Assembly: GCF_020084865.1 (NCBI RefSeq)
Contig: NZ_CP071953.1
Span: 1,736,001 to 1,800,000 of the forward strand
DNA: 64,000 bases
Source: Candidatus Kaistella beijingensis
GTDB taxonomy: Bacteria > Bacteroidota > Bacteroidia > Flavobacteriales > Weeksellaceae
Reading direction: 5' to 3'
Below are positions 8,234-17,945 of the stretch, piece after piece. The first letter of the stretch is position 1; every line of letters starts with the position of its first letter. The position numbers and the translations under genes are program-made. Below the pieces are notes generated by a model. That model did not search any database. It worked only from the letters and a program-made list of their open reading frames with translations, and had not been told where the DNA came from.

Positions 8234-9697
8234 ATGGCAGACGAACAGAATGTTTTCAGAGAAGGACTAAAAGGCGGACAAGGACAAGTAATTGAAGCGG
8301 AAACTTTCAGAGATTCCGTAAACACCATGGATCAAAGCGGCAAACGTAAGTGGGTTTTTCCACGGAAACCAAGCGGAAGATATACCAACTACCGAACTTT
8401 GGTCGCAATACTTTTGTTGGCTGTTTTCTTTGCTTTGCCTTTTATTAAAATCAACGGAAACCCTGTTCTGCTCCTTAATATTTTGGACAGGCAATTCTTT
8501 ATTTTTGGACAGCCATTCTACCCGCAGGATTTCTTTATTCTTGCTTTGGGTGCGATTACTTCTATTGTTTTCATCATTTTATTTACGGTGGTTTTTGGGA
8601 GAATTTTTTGTGGATGGATTTGTCCGCAAACAATTTTCCTAGAAATGATTTTCCGCAAAATTGAGTATGCCATCGAAGGCGACCGAAACAAGCAAATGAA
8701 GCTCGACCGCCAAGAATGGAACGTCGAAAAAATTTGGAAACGCTCCTTGAAATGGGGAATTTATATCATTATTTCCCTCATTATTACACACTGGATGTTC
8801 ATGTATATTGTCGGATATCAAGAGGTATTTAGAATCATGCAGGAAGGTCCGTTTGAGAATTTCACCAATTTTCTGGTGATGATTTTATTTACCGCTGCCT
8901 TTTATTTCACATTCGCTTGGTTTAGAGAACAGGTTTGTACTCTCGTTTGTCCTTATGGAAGACTGCAGGGCGTTTTGATTGACAAACAAACCATTAATGT
9001 TTATTACGATTTCAAAAGAGGTGAAAACCGTGCAAAATGGAGAAAAGGCGAAGACCGAAAAGCGGAAGGAAAAGGCGACTGTATCGACTGTAACCAATGC
9101 GTTGTGGTTTGTCCTACAGGAATCGACATCAGAGATGGTCAACAATTAGAATGTGTCAACTGTACCGCATGTATCGACGCCTGCGATGAAGTAATGGTGA
9201 AAGTTGGTTTACCGAAAGGATTAATCCGATATGCAACAGAAGACGAAATTGAAAAAGAACAGAAATTCAAGTTCACAGGAAGAATGAAAGCTTACTCTGC
9301 GGTTCTACTTCTTTTAATTGGGTTTTTAGGATTTCTTTTGAGTAACCGTGGAACAATGGAAGCCAAATTCATCAAACCTGCAGGTTCATCCTTCTTCGTG
9401 CGCGACGGAAAAATAACAAATAGCTACAACTATACCTTCCTTAATAAATCCAATAAGGATCAGATTGTTACCATCAAAATTATTGATCCTCAACATGGAA
9501 CAATTTCCATGGGAGAAGATGAAAAAATTGTGCTGAAAAAAGATCAGATGGCAAAAGGTACCGTGAATATCAGTTTCCCTGAAAAAGAGATAAAACTTTC
9601 CAAACAGAATGTGAAAATTGGTGTTTACGATCAGTCAGGAAAATTATTGGATACCTTTGAGACTTATTTCGAGGGACCTTTCAAAATTCAGTTCTAA
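8234..9697 (+). CDS. ccoG: cbb3 oxidase accessory Fe-S protein CcoG
   Basis: A membrane-bound polyferredoxin thought to act in copper reduction and assembly of cbb3 oxidase (CcoG/FixG/RdxA). The 487-residue protein has several helices, cysteine motifs CGWICP (C126, C130) and CTLVCP (C235, C239) in loops, and a double 4Fe-4S ferredoxin cluster (CIDCNQCVVVCP then CVNCTACIDACD). A C-terminal immunoglobulin-like FixG domain runs from about residue 370. No promoter was seen after the preceding terminator, so it probably depends on readthrough. ccoH follows 9 nt downstream. Confidence 0.95.
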   Translation: MADEQNVFREGLKGGQGQVIEAETFRDSVNTMDQSGKRKWVFPRKPSGRYTNYRTLVAILLLAVFFALPFIKINGNPVLLLNILDRQFFIFGQPFYPQDFFILALGAITSIVFIILFTVVFGRIFCGWICPQTIFLEMIFRKIEYAIEGDRNKQMKLDRQEWNVEKIWKRSLKWGIYIIISLIITHWMFMYIVGYQEVFRIMQEGPFENFTNFLVMILFTAAFYFTFAWFREQVCTLVCPYGRLQGVLIDKQTINVYYDFKRGENRAKWRKGEDRKAEGKGDCIDCNQCVVVCPTGIDIRDGQQLECVNCTACIDACDEVMVKVGLPKGLIRYATEDEIEKEQKFKFTGRMKAYSAVLLLLIGFLGFLLSNRGTMEAKFIKPAGSSFFVRDGKITNSYNYTFLNKSNKDQIVTIKIIDPQHGTISMGEDEKIVLKKDQMAKGTVNISFPEKEIKLSKQNVKIGVYDQSGKLLDTFETYFEGPFKIQF

Positions 9698-9706
9698 AAA
9701 ATAATT

Positions 9707-10162
9707 ATGTTTAAAAAATTCAATTGGGGACATGGTGTCGCACTTGCTCTCGGTTTGTTCATCGCGTTTATACTATTTATGATTTTGGTTTTTCCGAATG
9801 GCCAGAAGAATTCAGAATTGGTTTCCCAAAGTTATTATGAGGATGAACTTACTTACCAAAAAGTAATCGATGCCAAAAACAATGCTGATCAACTTGCTGA
9901 AAAACCTCAATACCAACAAATTCCCGAAGGAATGAAAATTCAGTTTCCCGTTAATTTAGTTGCAGATAATAAAAAGGTGAATTTTGAACTTTTTAGAACA
10001 GATGATGCAAATCTTGATGTGAAAAAAGAACTGCAGTTGGATAACCAAAATTCTATTTTAATTCCTGAAAAAGTGATCAAGAAGGGTTCTTACACTTTAA
10101 AGGTAAAATGGTCTCAAAATAAAAAACCGTATCAAGTTGATTACGACGTATTATGGAATTAG
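9707..10162 (+). CDS. ccoH: cbb3 oxidase accessory protein CcoH/FixH
   Basis: A 151-residue protein with one N-terminal helix (about 9-29) and a periplasmic FixH-type domain (SQSYYEDELTYQKVIDAKNN). FixH/CcoH proteins are stably associated with cbb3 assembly. It overlaps the next gene by 10 bp, so the two are translationally coupled. Confidence 0.88.
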   Translation: MFKKFNWGHGVALALGLFIAFILFMILVFPNGQKNSELVSQSYYEDELTYQKVIDAKNNADQLAEKPQYQQIPEGMKIQFPVNLVADNKKVNFELFRTDDANLDVKKELQLDNQNSILIPEKVIKKGSYTLKVKWSQNKKPYQVDYDVLWN

Positions 10163-10896
10163 CACTCATCATTTCTGCGATTGGTTTAGGTTTCGCATCC
10201 GGTTTTCACTGTATCGGAATGTGCGGACCGATTGCGCTTTCGATGGGTTTAACCAAAAAACAGGCAACGAATTATTATTTTCAAAATCTTACTTACCAAT
10301 TCGGTAGAATTTTTACCTATTCGCTTCTGGGCACACTGTTAGGAATTGTGGGACAAGGTTTTGAAATGGCGGGATTTCAGCAATATTTAACGATTGCGGT
10401 TGGAATTTTACTCATTCTAATGGCGATTTTTTCTTTTGGCGGAAATGATTTCGCATCAAAAATTCCATTTCTTTCTAAATTGTTGTTGCAGGTAAAAATG
10501 AATTTGGGAAAACTTTTGCAAAAAGCAGATTACCGTTCCCGATTTACCACAGGAATTCTCAACGGATTTTTACCTTGCGGAATGGTTTACATGGCTTTAA
10601 CCGCAAGTTTGGCTGCAGGAGGAATTTGGCAGGGAGCAAGTTTCATGGCACTTTTCGGATTGGGAACTTTGCCGTTTATGTTTGCCGTTGTTCTTTTAGG
10701 GAATTTAATGACTACCGCTTTCAGAATTAAAATCCTAAAATTCGTCCCTGTCTTAATGATTGTTTTGGGCGGACTTTTCATACTTCGTGGATTAGAAATC
10801 GGGATTCCTTATATTTCACCGAAGAAAGAAGCCTTGAAAATAATCCACAATAATTCTACAGAACATCAGGAAGGAAATCACGCGACTTGTCATTAA
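10153..10896 (+). CDS. SafE/TauE-like membrane protein of the cco cluster
   Basis: A 247-residue integral membrane protein of about six helices. Two similar halves carry GFHCIGMCGPIALSMG (residues about 17-32) and GFLPCGMVYMALTASLAAGG, the cysteine motifs of the SafE/UreH-like family. The C-terminus is hydrophilic and metal-ligand-rich (HNNSTEHQEGNHATCH). It overlaps ccoH and ends the cluster, suggesting a role in copper or redox supply for the oxidase; the name sulfite exporter is only a family label and its substrate is unknown. Confidence 0.75.
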   Translation: MELALIISAIGLGFASGFHCIGMCGPIALSMGLTKKQATNYYFQNLTYQFGRIFTYSLLGTLLGIVGQGFEMAGFQQYLTIAVGILLILMAIFSFGGNDFASKIPFLSKLLLQVKMNLGKLLQKADYRSRFTTGILNGFLPCGMVYMALTASLAAGGIWQGASFMALFGLGTLPFMFAVVLLGNLMTTAFRIKILKFVPVLMIVLGGLFILRGLEIGIPYISPKKEALKIIHNNSTEHQEGNHATCH

Positions 10897-11003
10897 GACA
10901 GAATTTTACATCCTTCTAAATATTCGAAAACACTTTTCATTAAATCCAAAATTAACTTTGGTATCGCTTTTGAATCTAAATAGCACATTTAATAAATTCA
11001 AAA

Positions 11004-11798
11004 ATGATTAAAAAACTTGGACTTTGGATTTCGGTTTTTGCGCTGGCAATTTTGCAATCGTGTAATGTAAGTACAGAAACCACCTATTACAAAGATTCGG
11101 CAACCAGCATGGAGTCACATATTCTGATAGATCAAAGCATGCTTGGAATGATGAATATGATGGGAAATAATACCGATGTTTTGAAAAAATCAACAGATTT
11201 AGGAAATCTGACTACGGATTGGAAAAGTCTTTTCGACTTGCAGAAAAACGGTACAATTACCTTAAATCAAGATTCGGCAAAAGTGCTGAAAAAAATGTTT
11301 TTGAAGCTAAACAAAAATAAAGACGAAATTTACGGACTTTCCTTAAAATACGACAAACTTCTTCCTGGGGAAATCGCAAGTCTTCTTTCTCAAAGCAAGC
11401 AATTAAAAAGCCTTCCTCTTCAGGACATGGCGACTTGGAATGGAAATACTTTGACGATTGATACCGACAAATTCAACTCTGCAGATTTTATTAGCGAAAT
11501 ATCGAAAAACACAACGGATAAAGAAGCCGACACAAAACCTAAAACAAAAAGTGATTCCATTGCAGCCTACGGAAAACAGATGGCACAAAGTATGGCGGGT
11601 TTAATGAAAATGGTCAACATGAATTTCAGCAACACTTTGAAATTTCAAAAACCCATTAAATCGATTGTTGGAAAACACGATTTTGTGAAACAAATTGACA
11701 ATAAAACCATCCAGATCAACGTACGAAGCAAAGATTTGATGGACAACGGAAAAACGCTTGTGAATAAAGACAAGAAGATTATTATCACAACAGAATAA
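11004..11798 (+). CDS. Putative lipoprotein, function unknown
   Basis: A 264-residue protein with a lipoprotein signal peptide ending ILQSC (cysteine about residue 19). It is rich in Lys, Asp and Met (SMLGMMNMMG) with no domain I recognise; a central region alternates charged helices and a C-terminal segment KTIQINVRSKDLMDNGK could be strands. The gap of 107 nt from the cco cluster suggests its own promoter. Homologues would be expected in related flavobacteria as unnamed lipoproteins. Confidence 0.75.
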   Translation: MIKKLGLWISVFALAILQSCNVSTETTYYKDSATSMESHILIDQSMLGMMNMMGNNTDVLKKSTDLGNLTTDWKSLFDLQKNGTITLNQDSAKVLKKMFLKLNKNKDEIYGLSLKYDKLLPGEIASLLSQSKQLKSLPLQDMATWNGNTLTIDTDKFNSADFISEISKNTTDKEADTKPKTKSDSIAAYGKQMAQSMAGLMKMVNMNFSNTLKFQKPIKSIVGKHDFVKQIDNKTIQINVRSKDLMDNGKTLVNKDKKIIITTE

Positions 11799-11801
11799 AC
11801 A

Positions 11802-11830
11802 AAAAAACCACCAAAATTTGGTGGTTTTTT
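11802..11830. terminator. Bidirectional terminator between lipoprotein gene and serS
   Basis: Arms AAAAAACCACCAAA (11802-11815) and TTTGGTGGTTTTTT (11817-11830) form a perfect hairpin with A/T runs on both sides, serving the two convergent genes. Confidence 0.9.
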
Positions 11831-11846
11831 ATGATTGTTGATTGTG

Positions 11847-13115
11847 TTAATTAATCAATTCAAATCTCGCATATTCCGCAATTTTTGCAGGAATTTTGAT
11901 TCCGTCTTCTGTTTGGTTGTTTTCTAAAAGTGCTGCCATAATTCTTGGTAAAGCCATTGCAGAACCATTCAATGTGTGAACCAACTGAGTTTTTCCTTCA
12001 CCTTTAAATCTGCATTTCAAACGGTTTGCCTGGAAAGTTTCAAAATTAGAGACGGAGGAAACTTCCAACCATTTTTCCTGAGCCGCACTCCAAACTTCGA
12101 AATCGTAAGTCATCGCAGAAGTAAATCCCATATCACCGCCGCAAAGCCTTAAAATTCTGAAAGGAAGCTCCAAATCAATCAAAATAGATTTCACATGTTC
12201 TACCATTTCTTCTAAAGCGGCATAAGAATTTTCAGGATGTTCAATCCTTACAATTTCCACTTTTTCAAATTGGTGAAGGCGGTTCAAGCCGCGAACATGC
12301 GCTCCGTAACTTCCCGCTTCTCTTCTGTAACATTGTGAAAATGCGGTATTTTTTATCGGTAAATCTTTTTCATCCAACAAAACATCGCGGTAAATATTGG
12401 TTACCGGAACTTCTGCAGTTGGAATCAAGTACAAGTTATCTTCATTAATAAAATACATTTGGCCCTCTTTATCAGGAAGTTGTCCGGTTCCGTAACCTGA
12501 AGCTTCGTTCACCACATGCGGCGGATTGACTTCCAAATAACCTGCATCCACATTTTTATCTAAAAAATATTGAACCAGCGCTCTTTGCAAACGCGCTCCT
12601 TTTCCTAAATACACAGGAAAACCGGCACCTGCGATTTTCACGCCGAGTTCGAAATCAATCAAATTATATTTTTTCGCCAACTCCCAATGTGGAATCGCGC
12701 CTTCTCCCAAACCTTGAACATCATGCGATTGATACACGATTTCGTTGTCATCCGCAGAAGTTCCTGCAACCACTTTTTCAAATGGAATGTTTGGAATTTG
12801 ATAAAGAATTTCTAAAAGTTTCGCCTCCGAATCTCTTAATTTTTGTTGAAGAACTTGGGAATTTTCTTTGTATTCAGCAGTTTTAGATTTTGCATTCTCG
12901 GCTTCCTCTTTTTTTCCTTCCTTCATTAAAATACCAATTTCTTTGGAAATTTTATTCATTTCCGCCAAATTTTGGTCAAGGTCGAACTGGTATTTTTTTC
13001 TTTCGTCGTCCATTGAAATGGCTTCATCGACCAAATTTATTTGCTTGAAATTCCTTTTATTTAAACCTTCTAAAACGCGTTCTTTGTTTTCGCGCAAAAA
13101 ATTAACCTGCAACAT
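11847..13115 (-). CDS. serS: Seryl-tRNA synthetase
   Basis: This enzyme charges tRNA-Ser (and tRNA-Sec where present) with serine. At 422 residues it has normal length. The N-terminal 110 residues form the long coiled-coil arm that grips the tRNA extra arm (KKYQFDLDQNLAEMNKISKE onward). The class II catalytic core follows, with motif 2 FSQCYRREAGSYG and motif 3 NGSAMALPRIMAALLENNQ near the C-terminus. It starts at ATG 13113-13115, and its gene is followed by a bidirectional terminator. Confidence 0.97.
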   Translation of the reverse strand: MLQVNFLRENKERVLEGLNKRNFKQINLVDEAISMDDERKKYQFDLDQNLAEMNKISKEIGILMKEGKKEEAENAKSKTAEYKENSQVLQQKLRDSEAKLLEILYQIPNIPFEKVVAGTSADDNEIVYQSHDVQGLGEGAIPHWELAKKYNLIDFELGVKIAGAGFPVYLGKGARLQRALVQYFLDKNVDAGYLEVNPPHVVNEASGYGTGQLPDKEGQMYFINEDNLYLIPTAEVPVTNIYRDVLLDEKDLPIKNTAFSQCYRREAGSYGAHVRGLNRLHQFEKVEIVRIEHPENSYAALEEMVEHVKSILIDLELPFRILRLCGGDMGFTSAMTYDFEVWSAAQEKWLEVSSVSNFETFQANRLKCRFKGEGKTQLVHTLNGSAMALPRIMAALLENNQTEDGIKIPAKIAEYARFELIN

Positions 13116-13197
13116 AATGATAAATGATGATTAATAATTGATAAATGATAATGCAACACGCATATATCACTAATTACTTATTTCTTAAAAAAAACTT

Positions 13198-13258
13198 GAG
13201 TTTGAAAACAGGCTTTTAGTAACTCGAAAGCCGTATCTCGCATCCCGTAACTTGAACT
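13198..13258. repeat. Family B intergenic repeat (CTCGAA type)
   Basis: The 156-nt gap before serS has a low-complexity block with words AACTCGAAAGCC, ATCTCGCATCCCG and AACTTGAAC, resembling blocks at 32,425-32,470 and 42,361-42,420. Next to it, GATAAATGAT is repeated (13,120-13,160). Confidence 0.4.
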
Positions 13259-13271
13259 GCAAATTTAGTGA

Positions 13272-13766
13272 TTATTTGGAGATTTTTACGATGTTTGGCT
13301 GTCCTTCGACTTTAGTAAATTTCAAAACATCGTTATACCAAACTTTTGAAACCTGAAATAAATTGGGAGTTGACGTGTAATTAATAATCATCGTGTCATT
13401 AACGATTCTATTGGTATCGTTCACTTTTTTAGTCATAATCAAGGCGATTTTCGACTGATAGGTTTTTGAAGATGCCGAAGAATCGATGCCAATTCTTTTC
13501 GCACCTGCAATATATTCGATGTAATTGATGGTGTCGGTGGTTTTCTTCATGGTGAAATTTACGGGAGCTGCGTCGGTAATTCCATAGACATCGTTCATCC
13601 TAATATTTGTATAAGAACCTTTAATCTTCACATTCAACATATCTTGATTTGCGGAATCGATGTAGAGATTGATAATTTGGTCAATCTGCTGCACATCGCT
13701 TTCGTCACTTCTGCAAGAAAGAAATGCGAAAAAAGCCACCATCAAGACAAAAAACAGATTTTTCAT
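13272..13766 (-). CDS. Putative lipoprotein, function unknown
   Basis: A 164-residue protein with a lipoprotein signal peptide (MKNLFFVLMVAFFAFLSC, cysteine at 18). The mature part has alternating strands and repeated tyrosine/threonine patterns but no domain I recognise. It follows the flippase gene by only 15 nt, so it may be the last gene of the polysaccharide operon, but a TATCTTTG box at 13,779-13,772 could also drive it alone. Confidence 0.7.
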   Translation of the reverse strand: MKNLFFVLMVAFFAFLSCRSDESDVQQIDQIINLYIDSANQDMLNVKIKGSYTNIRMNDVYGITDAAPVNFTMKKTTDTINYIEYIAGAKRIGIDSSASSKTYQSKIALIMTKKVNDTNRIVNDTMIINYTSTPNLFQVSKVWYNDVLKFTKVEGQPNIVKISK

Positions 13767-13781
13767 TGAAGCAAAGATAAT

Positions 13782-15029
13782 TTATTTTAAGTTTTTGAGG
13801 TAATAAAGGAACGAAATCATCAGCAGCAAACCGTTTAAAAGCAGTGTAAAACTCAAACTAATTCCCATTCCATCAATGCCAAATTTTGGAACGAAGAGAA
13901 ACGAAAATCCAAATATCAAAAGTAACGTTAAAGCTGAAATTAAGGTGTTAATTTTCATTTTTCCTACAGCTGAAAGTAAGTTTCCATAAAGATTTCTAAA
14001 GAGCATATTTAAACAAAAACCACCCAATAAAATGCTGAAAAGAAGAGAATTATCAGAATATTTAGCACTGAAAAACAAATGCAGAATTTCGCTTTTAAAA
14101 ATAACCCCAATCAAAAAAATTAAAGCGGAAATCGGAATAAAAATCTTGTAGTAATTCTTAATATAATTCCACAAAAAATTTCGGTCTTGATAATTTTTGG
14201 CCAACATCGGGAAATCACTCTGCATGAAAGTTAAGGCTAAAAAAGTGATGTTTGCGGGGATTAAAATGGCGACTTTATAATTGGCAACAGCGGTTTCATT
14301 CATCAAAAAACTCAGCAATAAAACGTCGGCTGAAAAAAGTGCGTCCGAAAGCAAAGCCGTTCCAGAAGAATGAAGTCCGTAATTCCAAATTTCTTTTTTG
14401 TTAAAACTAAAGTTTTCGGTGATGGGTTTTAAATTTTCCTTTTTAAACCAAAGTAGAGAAATAAATGGCGTGAAAGCAATGGCAATTAAGTAACCTTTCA
14501 AACCAAAAAAATAAGATAGAATAAGTAAAAGTAAAACTCCACAAATATTGACCACATTGTTAACGCTCGCAAATTCACGGTTATTTCCAAAAATTCGCAG
14601 TTCTGATTGAATGTAATTGAAAAAATAAAAACCAATTAGACGAATGGCAAAGAAGATGAATAGGTATAAAATATATTCATACCTGGAAACATAGAAAATG
14701 CTGACCAACAAAAATAGGACGCTCAAAAAAATCTGATAACCCAATCCTTTCAACATTAAAAAATTGGCTAAACTTCTTTTTTCAGAAACATCGTCCTTCA
14801 GCGAACCAAACCGCAGCAAACTTTGATGACTACCGAAACCGCTGAAAGGTATGAAAATCGCAAAAACCGACGCCACAATACTCATCGTTCCGAAATCACT
14901 TTCCGGTAAAATTCTGATGATGAAAAGCGAACCAAGAAAAGCACAAATTTTCGCAATCAGTAACGAAAGGAAAACGTGTTGCCCTTTGTTTTGAAAGAAG
15001 TTGCGTAGAAATTCGCTTAAACTTTTCAC
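13782..15029 (-). CDS. Polysaccharide flippase (Wzx/MATE-like)
   Basis: A 415-residue membrane protein with about 12 predicted helices and the N-terminal pattern of polysaccharide transporters (FFQNKGQHVFLSLLIAKICA, then IRILPESDFGTMSIVASVFA). This family moves lipid-linked sugar units across the inner membrane. It begins with GTG one base after the stop codon of the asparagine-synthase-like gene, so it depends on translational coupling. Its substrate is unknown. Confidence 0.85.
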   Translation of the reverse strand: MKSLSEFLRNFFQNKGQHVFLSLLIAKICAFLGSLFIIRILPESDFGTMSIVASVFAIFIPFSGFGSHQSLLRFGSLKDDVSEKRSLANFLMLKGLGYQIFLSVLFLLVSIFYVSRYEYILYLFIFFAIRLIGFYFFNYIQSELRIFGNNREFASVNNVVNICGVLLLLILSYFFGLKGYLIAIAFTPFISLLWFKKENLKPITENFSFNKKEIWNYGLHSSGTALLSDALFSADVLLLSFLMNETAVANYKVAILIPANITFLALTFMQSDFPMLAKNYQDRNFLWNYIKNYYKIFIPISALIFLIGVIFKSEILHLFFSAKYSDNSLLFSILLGGFCLNMLFRNLYGNLLSAVGKMKINTLISALTLLLIFGFSFLFVPKFGIDGMGISLSFTLLLNGLLLMISFLYYLKNLK

Positions 15030-15030
15030 T

Positions 15031-16677
15031 TTAAAAAAAGAGTTTGAATATGGCTAAAATATTGACCGATTGCGATTTAGAATAAAAATTTTCAGATTGA
15101 AAAAGTTCTTTCACGTCACTTTCAAGTTCTTTATAATCCTCAATTCGGTGAATGTTATCTTCAAAATAATTTTTATAATAATTCTGAATTTCAGTATCAT
15201 TGTCAAAATAATATTGATAAGGATACATGCTGGAATTTTGCGGAGTTTTCAGAATTTTCTCGTTCAACAATTTGAAACTGCGCTTTACAATTTTATCGCC
15301 GAAACTGGTTTTCCAATTCGCATCGGGTTTAAGTAGGGTTCTTTCCCATCGGTATTTCGTGGCTTCTTTGCAATGTTTTTGGATCCATTCCAAATAGAAA
15401 CGGTGGTTGTATTTCCATTCTTCTGGAAGTGAAATGGCGAGTTGCAAAAAATCTTTAGACATAAACGAAGAAGTTTGATATCTTTTCTGCTGAAAAACAT
15501 GAGCGCCCAAAACTGTTCTGTTGTAGGCAACATTTCTCAAAAGAAAAAGTTCTTCCGTTTCGTACTTTTTTAGAATTTCATCCAGTGAAGACTGAACTTT
15601 CGGAAAAAATTTCTGGTTTTCAGCAATCTTAAAATAAGAAGGTTTTTTTCGATAAGGAACCGTGTTGAATCCGCCCAAAACACCGTCACCAATTTGTCCG
15701 CTGTGAAATAGTGCAAAATTTTCATACTGCATTTGTTCTACTGCGTGACTCACATGAATTCCGCCTGTGTAAAAAACCATTCCTTCGGAAAGTTCGGTGA
15801 GTTCATCAATTTTTTTCAGAAATTTTCCGCCGTCGAGAGGAATAAACTCGTAATGAACATCAAAATCTTCTGCGATTTTTTCAGAAATCGTATGATCAAA
15901 ATAACCTGATTGGGAGAAACACAAAGCGTTTTCGGGTTTTACATTTTCTTGAATTGCATACATCATCGCAACACGACTGTCTAAACCCCCACTCAAAAGA
16001 GCAAGATGATTTTTCCCAAGTTCTGTATCTTTCTGATATTCAAGCAAAATGGAATCTCGGAAAACCTCGTGAATTTTGTCTATTGCAGCATCTTTGGTTC
16101 TAGAAAATGTTGAAATTTTTGACAGGTCAAAATATTGTTTTTCACTGATGGTCCATTTATTACAATCAATTTCGAGATAATGACCATCGAAAATTTTTGC
16201 AATTCCTTCAACGGGCGTTTTATTTTCAGGTAAATTGCTGAAACATAAAAACTGATAAATCGACTCCAAATTCGGTTTCGTCTTGATGCCTGAGTTTTTT
16301 AAAGTTTCATTAAAACGAACTAGACTAGAATCGATAAAGATTTCATCATTAAATTTCCCGTAAAAAACTCTTTGTGTGGAAGTTGCGTTGGTAAAAACAA
16401 ATAATTTCTGTTGAACTTTATCAAAAATAAATCCTCTGAATTCACCTTCAAATTCCTTGATGATATTTTCTTTTTTGAGGAAATACAGTTCACCAATCAA
16501 GGTTTCAAAATCCTTTAAGGCAAATTCGTTGAGCAGCTTTTTCCTATTAAGCAAAACGCCCTCAAATAGAAAATCAAAAGATGCTGTTTTAAGATAAAGG
16601 TTATCGTAATCTTCTGAAATAAAAGATTTTACATCGACATTCTGTTCCGAAATTTTTATGGAAAACCCTTTCTTCAT
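15031..16677 (-). CDS. Asparagine-synthase-like protein without glutaminase cysteine
   Basis: The C-terminal half carries the ATP pyrophosphatase P-loop LSGGLDSRVAMMYAI (about residues 228-242), as in AsnB-type amidotransferases. The N-terminal half looks like a glutaminase fold, but the protein starts MKKGFSIKIS, so the catalytic Cys2 of class II glutaminases is absent. I start it at ATG 16675-16677 (548 residues); a TTG start 15 nt upstream is less likely. Such proteins in polysaccharide clusters may amidate or modify sugars with ammonia or another donor. It lies between a glycosyltransferase and a flippase. Confidence 0.8.
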   Translation of the reverse strand: MKKGFSIKISEQNVDVKSFISEDYDNLYLKTASFDFLFEGVLLNRKKLLNEFALKDFETLIGELYFLKKENIIKEFEGEFRGFIFDKVQQKLFVFTNATSTQRVFYGKFNDEIFIDSSLVRFNETLKNSGIKTKPNLESIYQFLCFSNLPENKTPVEGIAKIFDGHYLEIDCNKWTISEKQYFDLSKISTFSRTKDAAIDKIHEVFRDSILLEYQKDTELGKNHLALLSGGLDSRVAMMYAIQENVKPENALCFSQSGYFDHTISEKIAEDFDVHYEFIPLDGGKFLKKIDELTELSEGMVFYTGGIHVSHAVEQMQYENFALFHSGQIGDGVLGGFNTVPYRKKPSYFKIAENQKFFPKVQSSLDEILKKYETEELFLLRNVAYNRTVLGAHVFQQKRYQTSSFMSKDFLQLAISLPEEWKYNHRFYLEWIQKHCKEATKYRWERTLLKPDANWKTSFGDKIVKRSFKLLNEKILKTPQNSSMYPYQYYFDNDTEIQNYYKNYFEDNIHRIEDYKELESDVKELFQSENFYSKSQSVNILAIFKLFF

Positions 16678-16721
16678 TTTTAATAAAACCAAAAACTTTT
16701 GAAGATGTAAATTACGGAAAT

Positions 16722-17843
16722 TTAGTTTAGAATTTCTCTGTAAATCTTGTCGAACTTTTCTCCAATTGTTTTAATGGAGAAGTGGTCTTCAACATATTGG
16801 TGAAGTTTTTCAGGATGGTCAAATTCTGTTTGTTTTAATAGAATCTTCTTCATCGCTTCATACAATTCATCTTCGTTCGTTGAGATGAGAACGCCATTTC
16901 TATCGTTAATAATTTCTGGAATTCCGCCCACTTTTGTAGCAATTGCGGGAGTTCCCGTAGATAAAGATTCGAGCAGCACACACGGAAAATTTTCATAATC
17001 ACTAAAAAGTATAAAGCAATCGCTGTTTTTCATTTTCTCCGAAACTTCCTTTGAAGTAATCATGGGAAAAGTTTTGATGAAACTTTCCGCTTTATTTTCC
17101 TGAATTTGCTCGTTTAAAGTTTCCACATCGCCATCACCGCCAATTTGCAGTTCAAAATCAGGGAATTCTTTGAATAATTTTATTGCCGCTGATATTATTT
17201 TTTGAGGATTTTTAAGTTTGATTAAATTTGAGATATGCAGAAAAACAAACTTTTCGCTTTGTTCATTTTTTAAAGAAAACAAATTGGTATCAACAACATT
17301 TTCAATGACTTGCATAGTATTTTTTAAGCCTAGTTTCTTTAAATCATTTTCAAGATACTGACTTACAGGCAAAATATAGGATGCATTTTCCGCAATTTTT
17401 TTGGCAATGAACCATTCTGATTTCGAGAGTTTGTGTCGGTTTATATCCAAAAATCCCGACCAATGTTCCGTGACGACAAAAGGAATTTTAAATTTTCTAT
17501 TCAAATAAACCGCAAAAAGCATGGAGTTTTGAAGAACGTTCGCGTGAACCAAATCGGGTTTTTGAAGTTTTGCAAATCCTTTTTTGTAGGCTTGAAATCT
17601 TCGAGTAAAATTAAGTAGCGGGTTTTTTGTGTTTTTATAGTAAACAATCAGAGTTCTGATTCCATTAATTTTTTGGTCATCAAAATGAAAAATCCCTTTC
17701 TGCTTTGAATCTCCGATGGCGTGGAGAATTTCCAAATCGTGAATTTTTGCAACTGCTTCCGCGTGTCGCTGCACAAAATTTCCGTTGGTCGGTTCAATTT
17801 TGCTGGGAAACCACGATGAAATAAAGAGAATTTTGTAACGCAT
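16722..17843 (-). CDS. Glycosyltransferase family 4
   Basis: A 373-residue GT-B enzyme. The N-terminal domain begins ILFISSWFPSKIEPTNGNFV and the C-terminal domain has the GT4 nucleotide-sugar motif region with LLESLSTGTPAIATKVGGIPEII (glutamate within LLESL, about residue 289). It would transfer a sugar from an NDP donor to a growing surface glycan. It is the first gene of the polysaccharide group and is preceded by a good promoter. Confidence 0.9.
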   Translation of the reverse strand: MRYKILFISSWFPSKIEPTNGNFVQRHAEAVAKIHDLEILHAIGDSKQKGIFHFDDQKINGIRTLIVYYKNTKNPLLNFTRRFQAYKKGFAKLQKPDLVHANVLQNSMLFAVYLNRKFKIPFVVTEHWSGFLDINRHKLSKSEWFIAKKIAENASYILPVSQYLENDLKKLGLKNTMQVIENVVDTNLFSLKNEQSEKFVFLHISNLIKLKNPQKIISAAIKLFKEFPDFELQIGGDGDVETLNEQIQENKAESFIKTFPMITSKEVSEKMKNSDCFILFSDYENFPCVLLESLSTGTPAIATKVGGIPEIINDRNGVLISTNEDELYEAMKKILLKQTEFDHPEKLHQYVEDHFSIKTIGEKFDKIYREILN

Positions 17844-17859
17844 CCGAAGTTTTGAAAAA

Positions 17860-17890
17860 CAAAAATAAGGTTTTAAATCCCATCAACAAA
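17860..17890 (-). promoter_or_regulatory. Promoter of the polysaccharide group
   Basis: Minus-strand TTTG (17890-17887), 19 nt, then TATTTTTG (17867-17860) matches the flavobacterial consensus and ends 17 nt before the glycosyltransferase start. Its -33 end touches the upstream terminator. Confidence 0.65.
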
Positions 17891-17924
17891 AAACCCTTTC
17901 GCAGCTAAAATTTTGAAAGGGTTT
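17888..17924 (-). terminator. Terminator of the MCE / Fe-S operon
   Basis: Arms AAACCCTTTC (17891-17900) and GAAAGGGTTT (17915-17924) form a 10-bp stem followed, on the minus strand, by a T-run. It separates the operon from the polysaccharide genes. Confidence 0.85.
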
Positions 17925-17945
17925 GGTTTATTTTTTTAAAACTTT

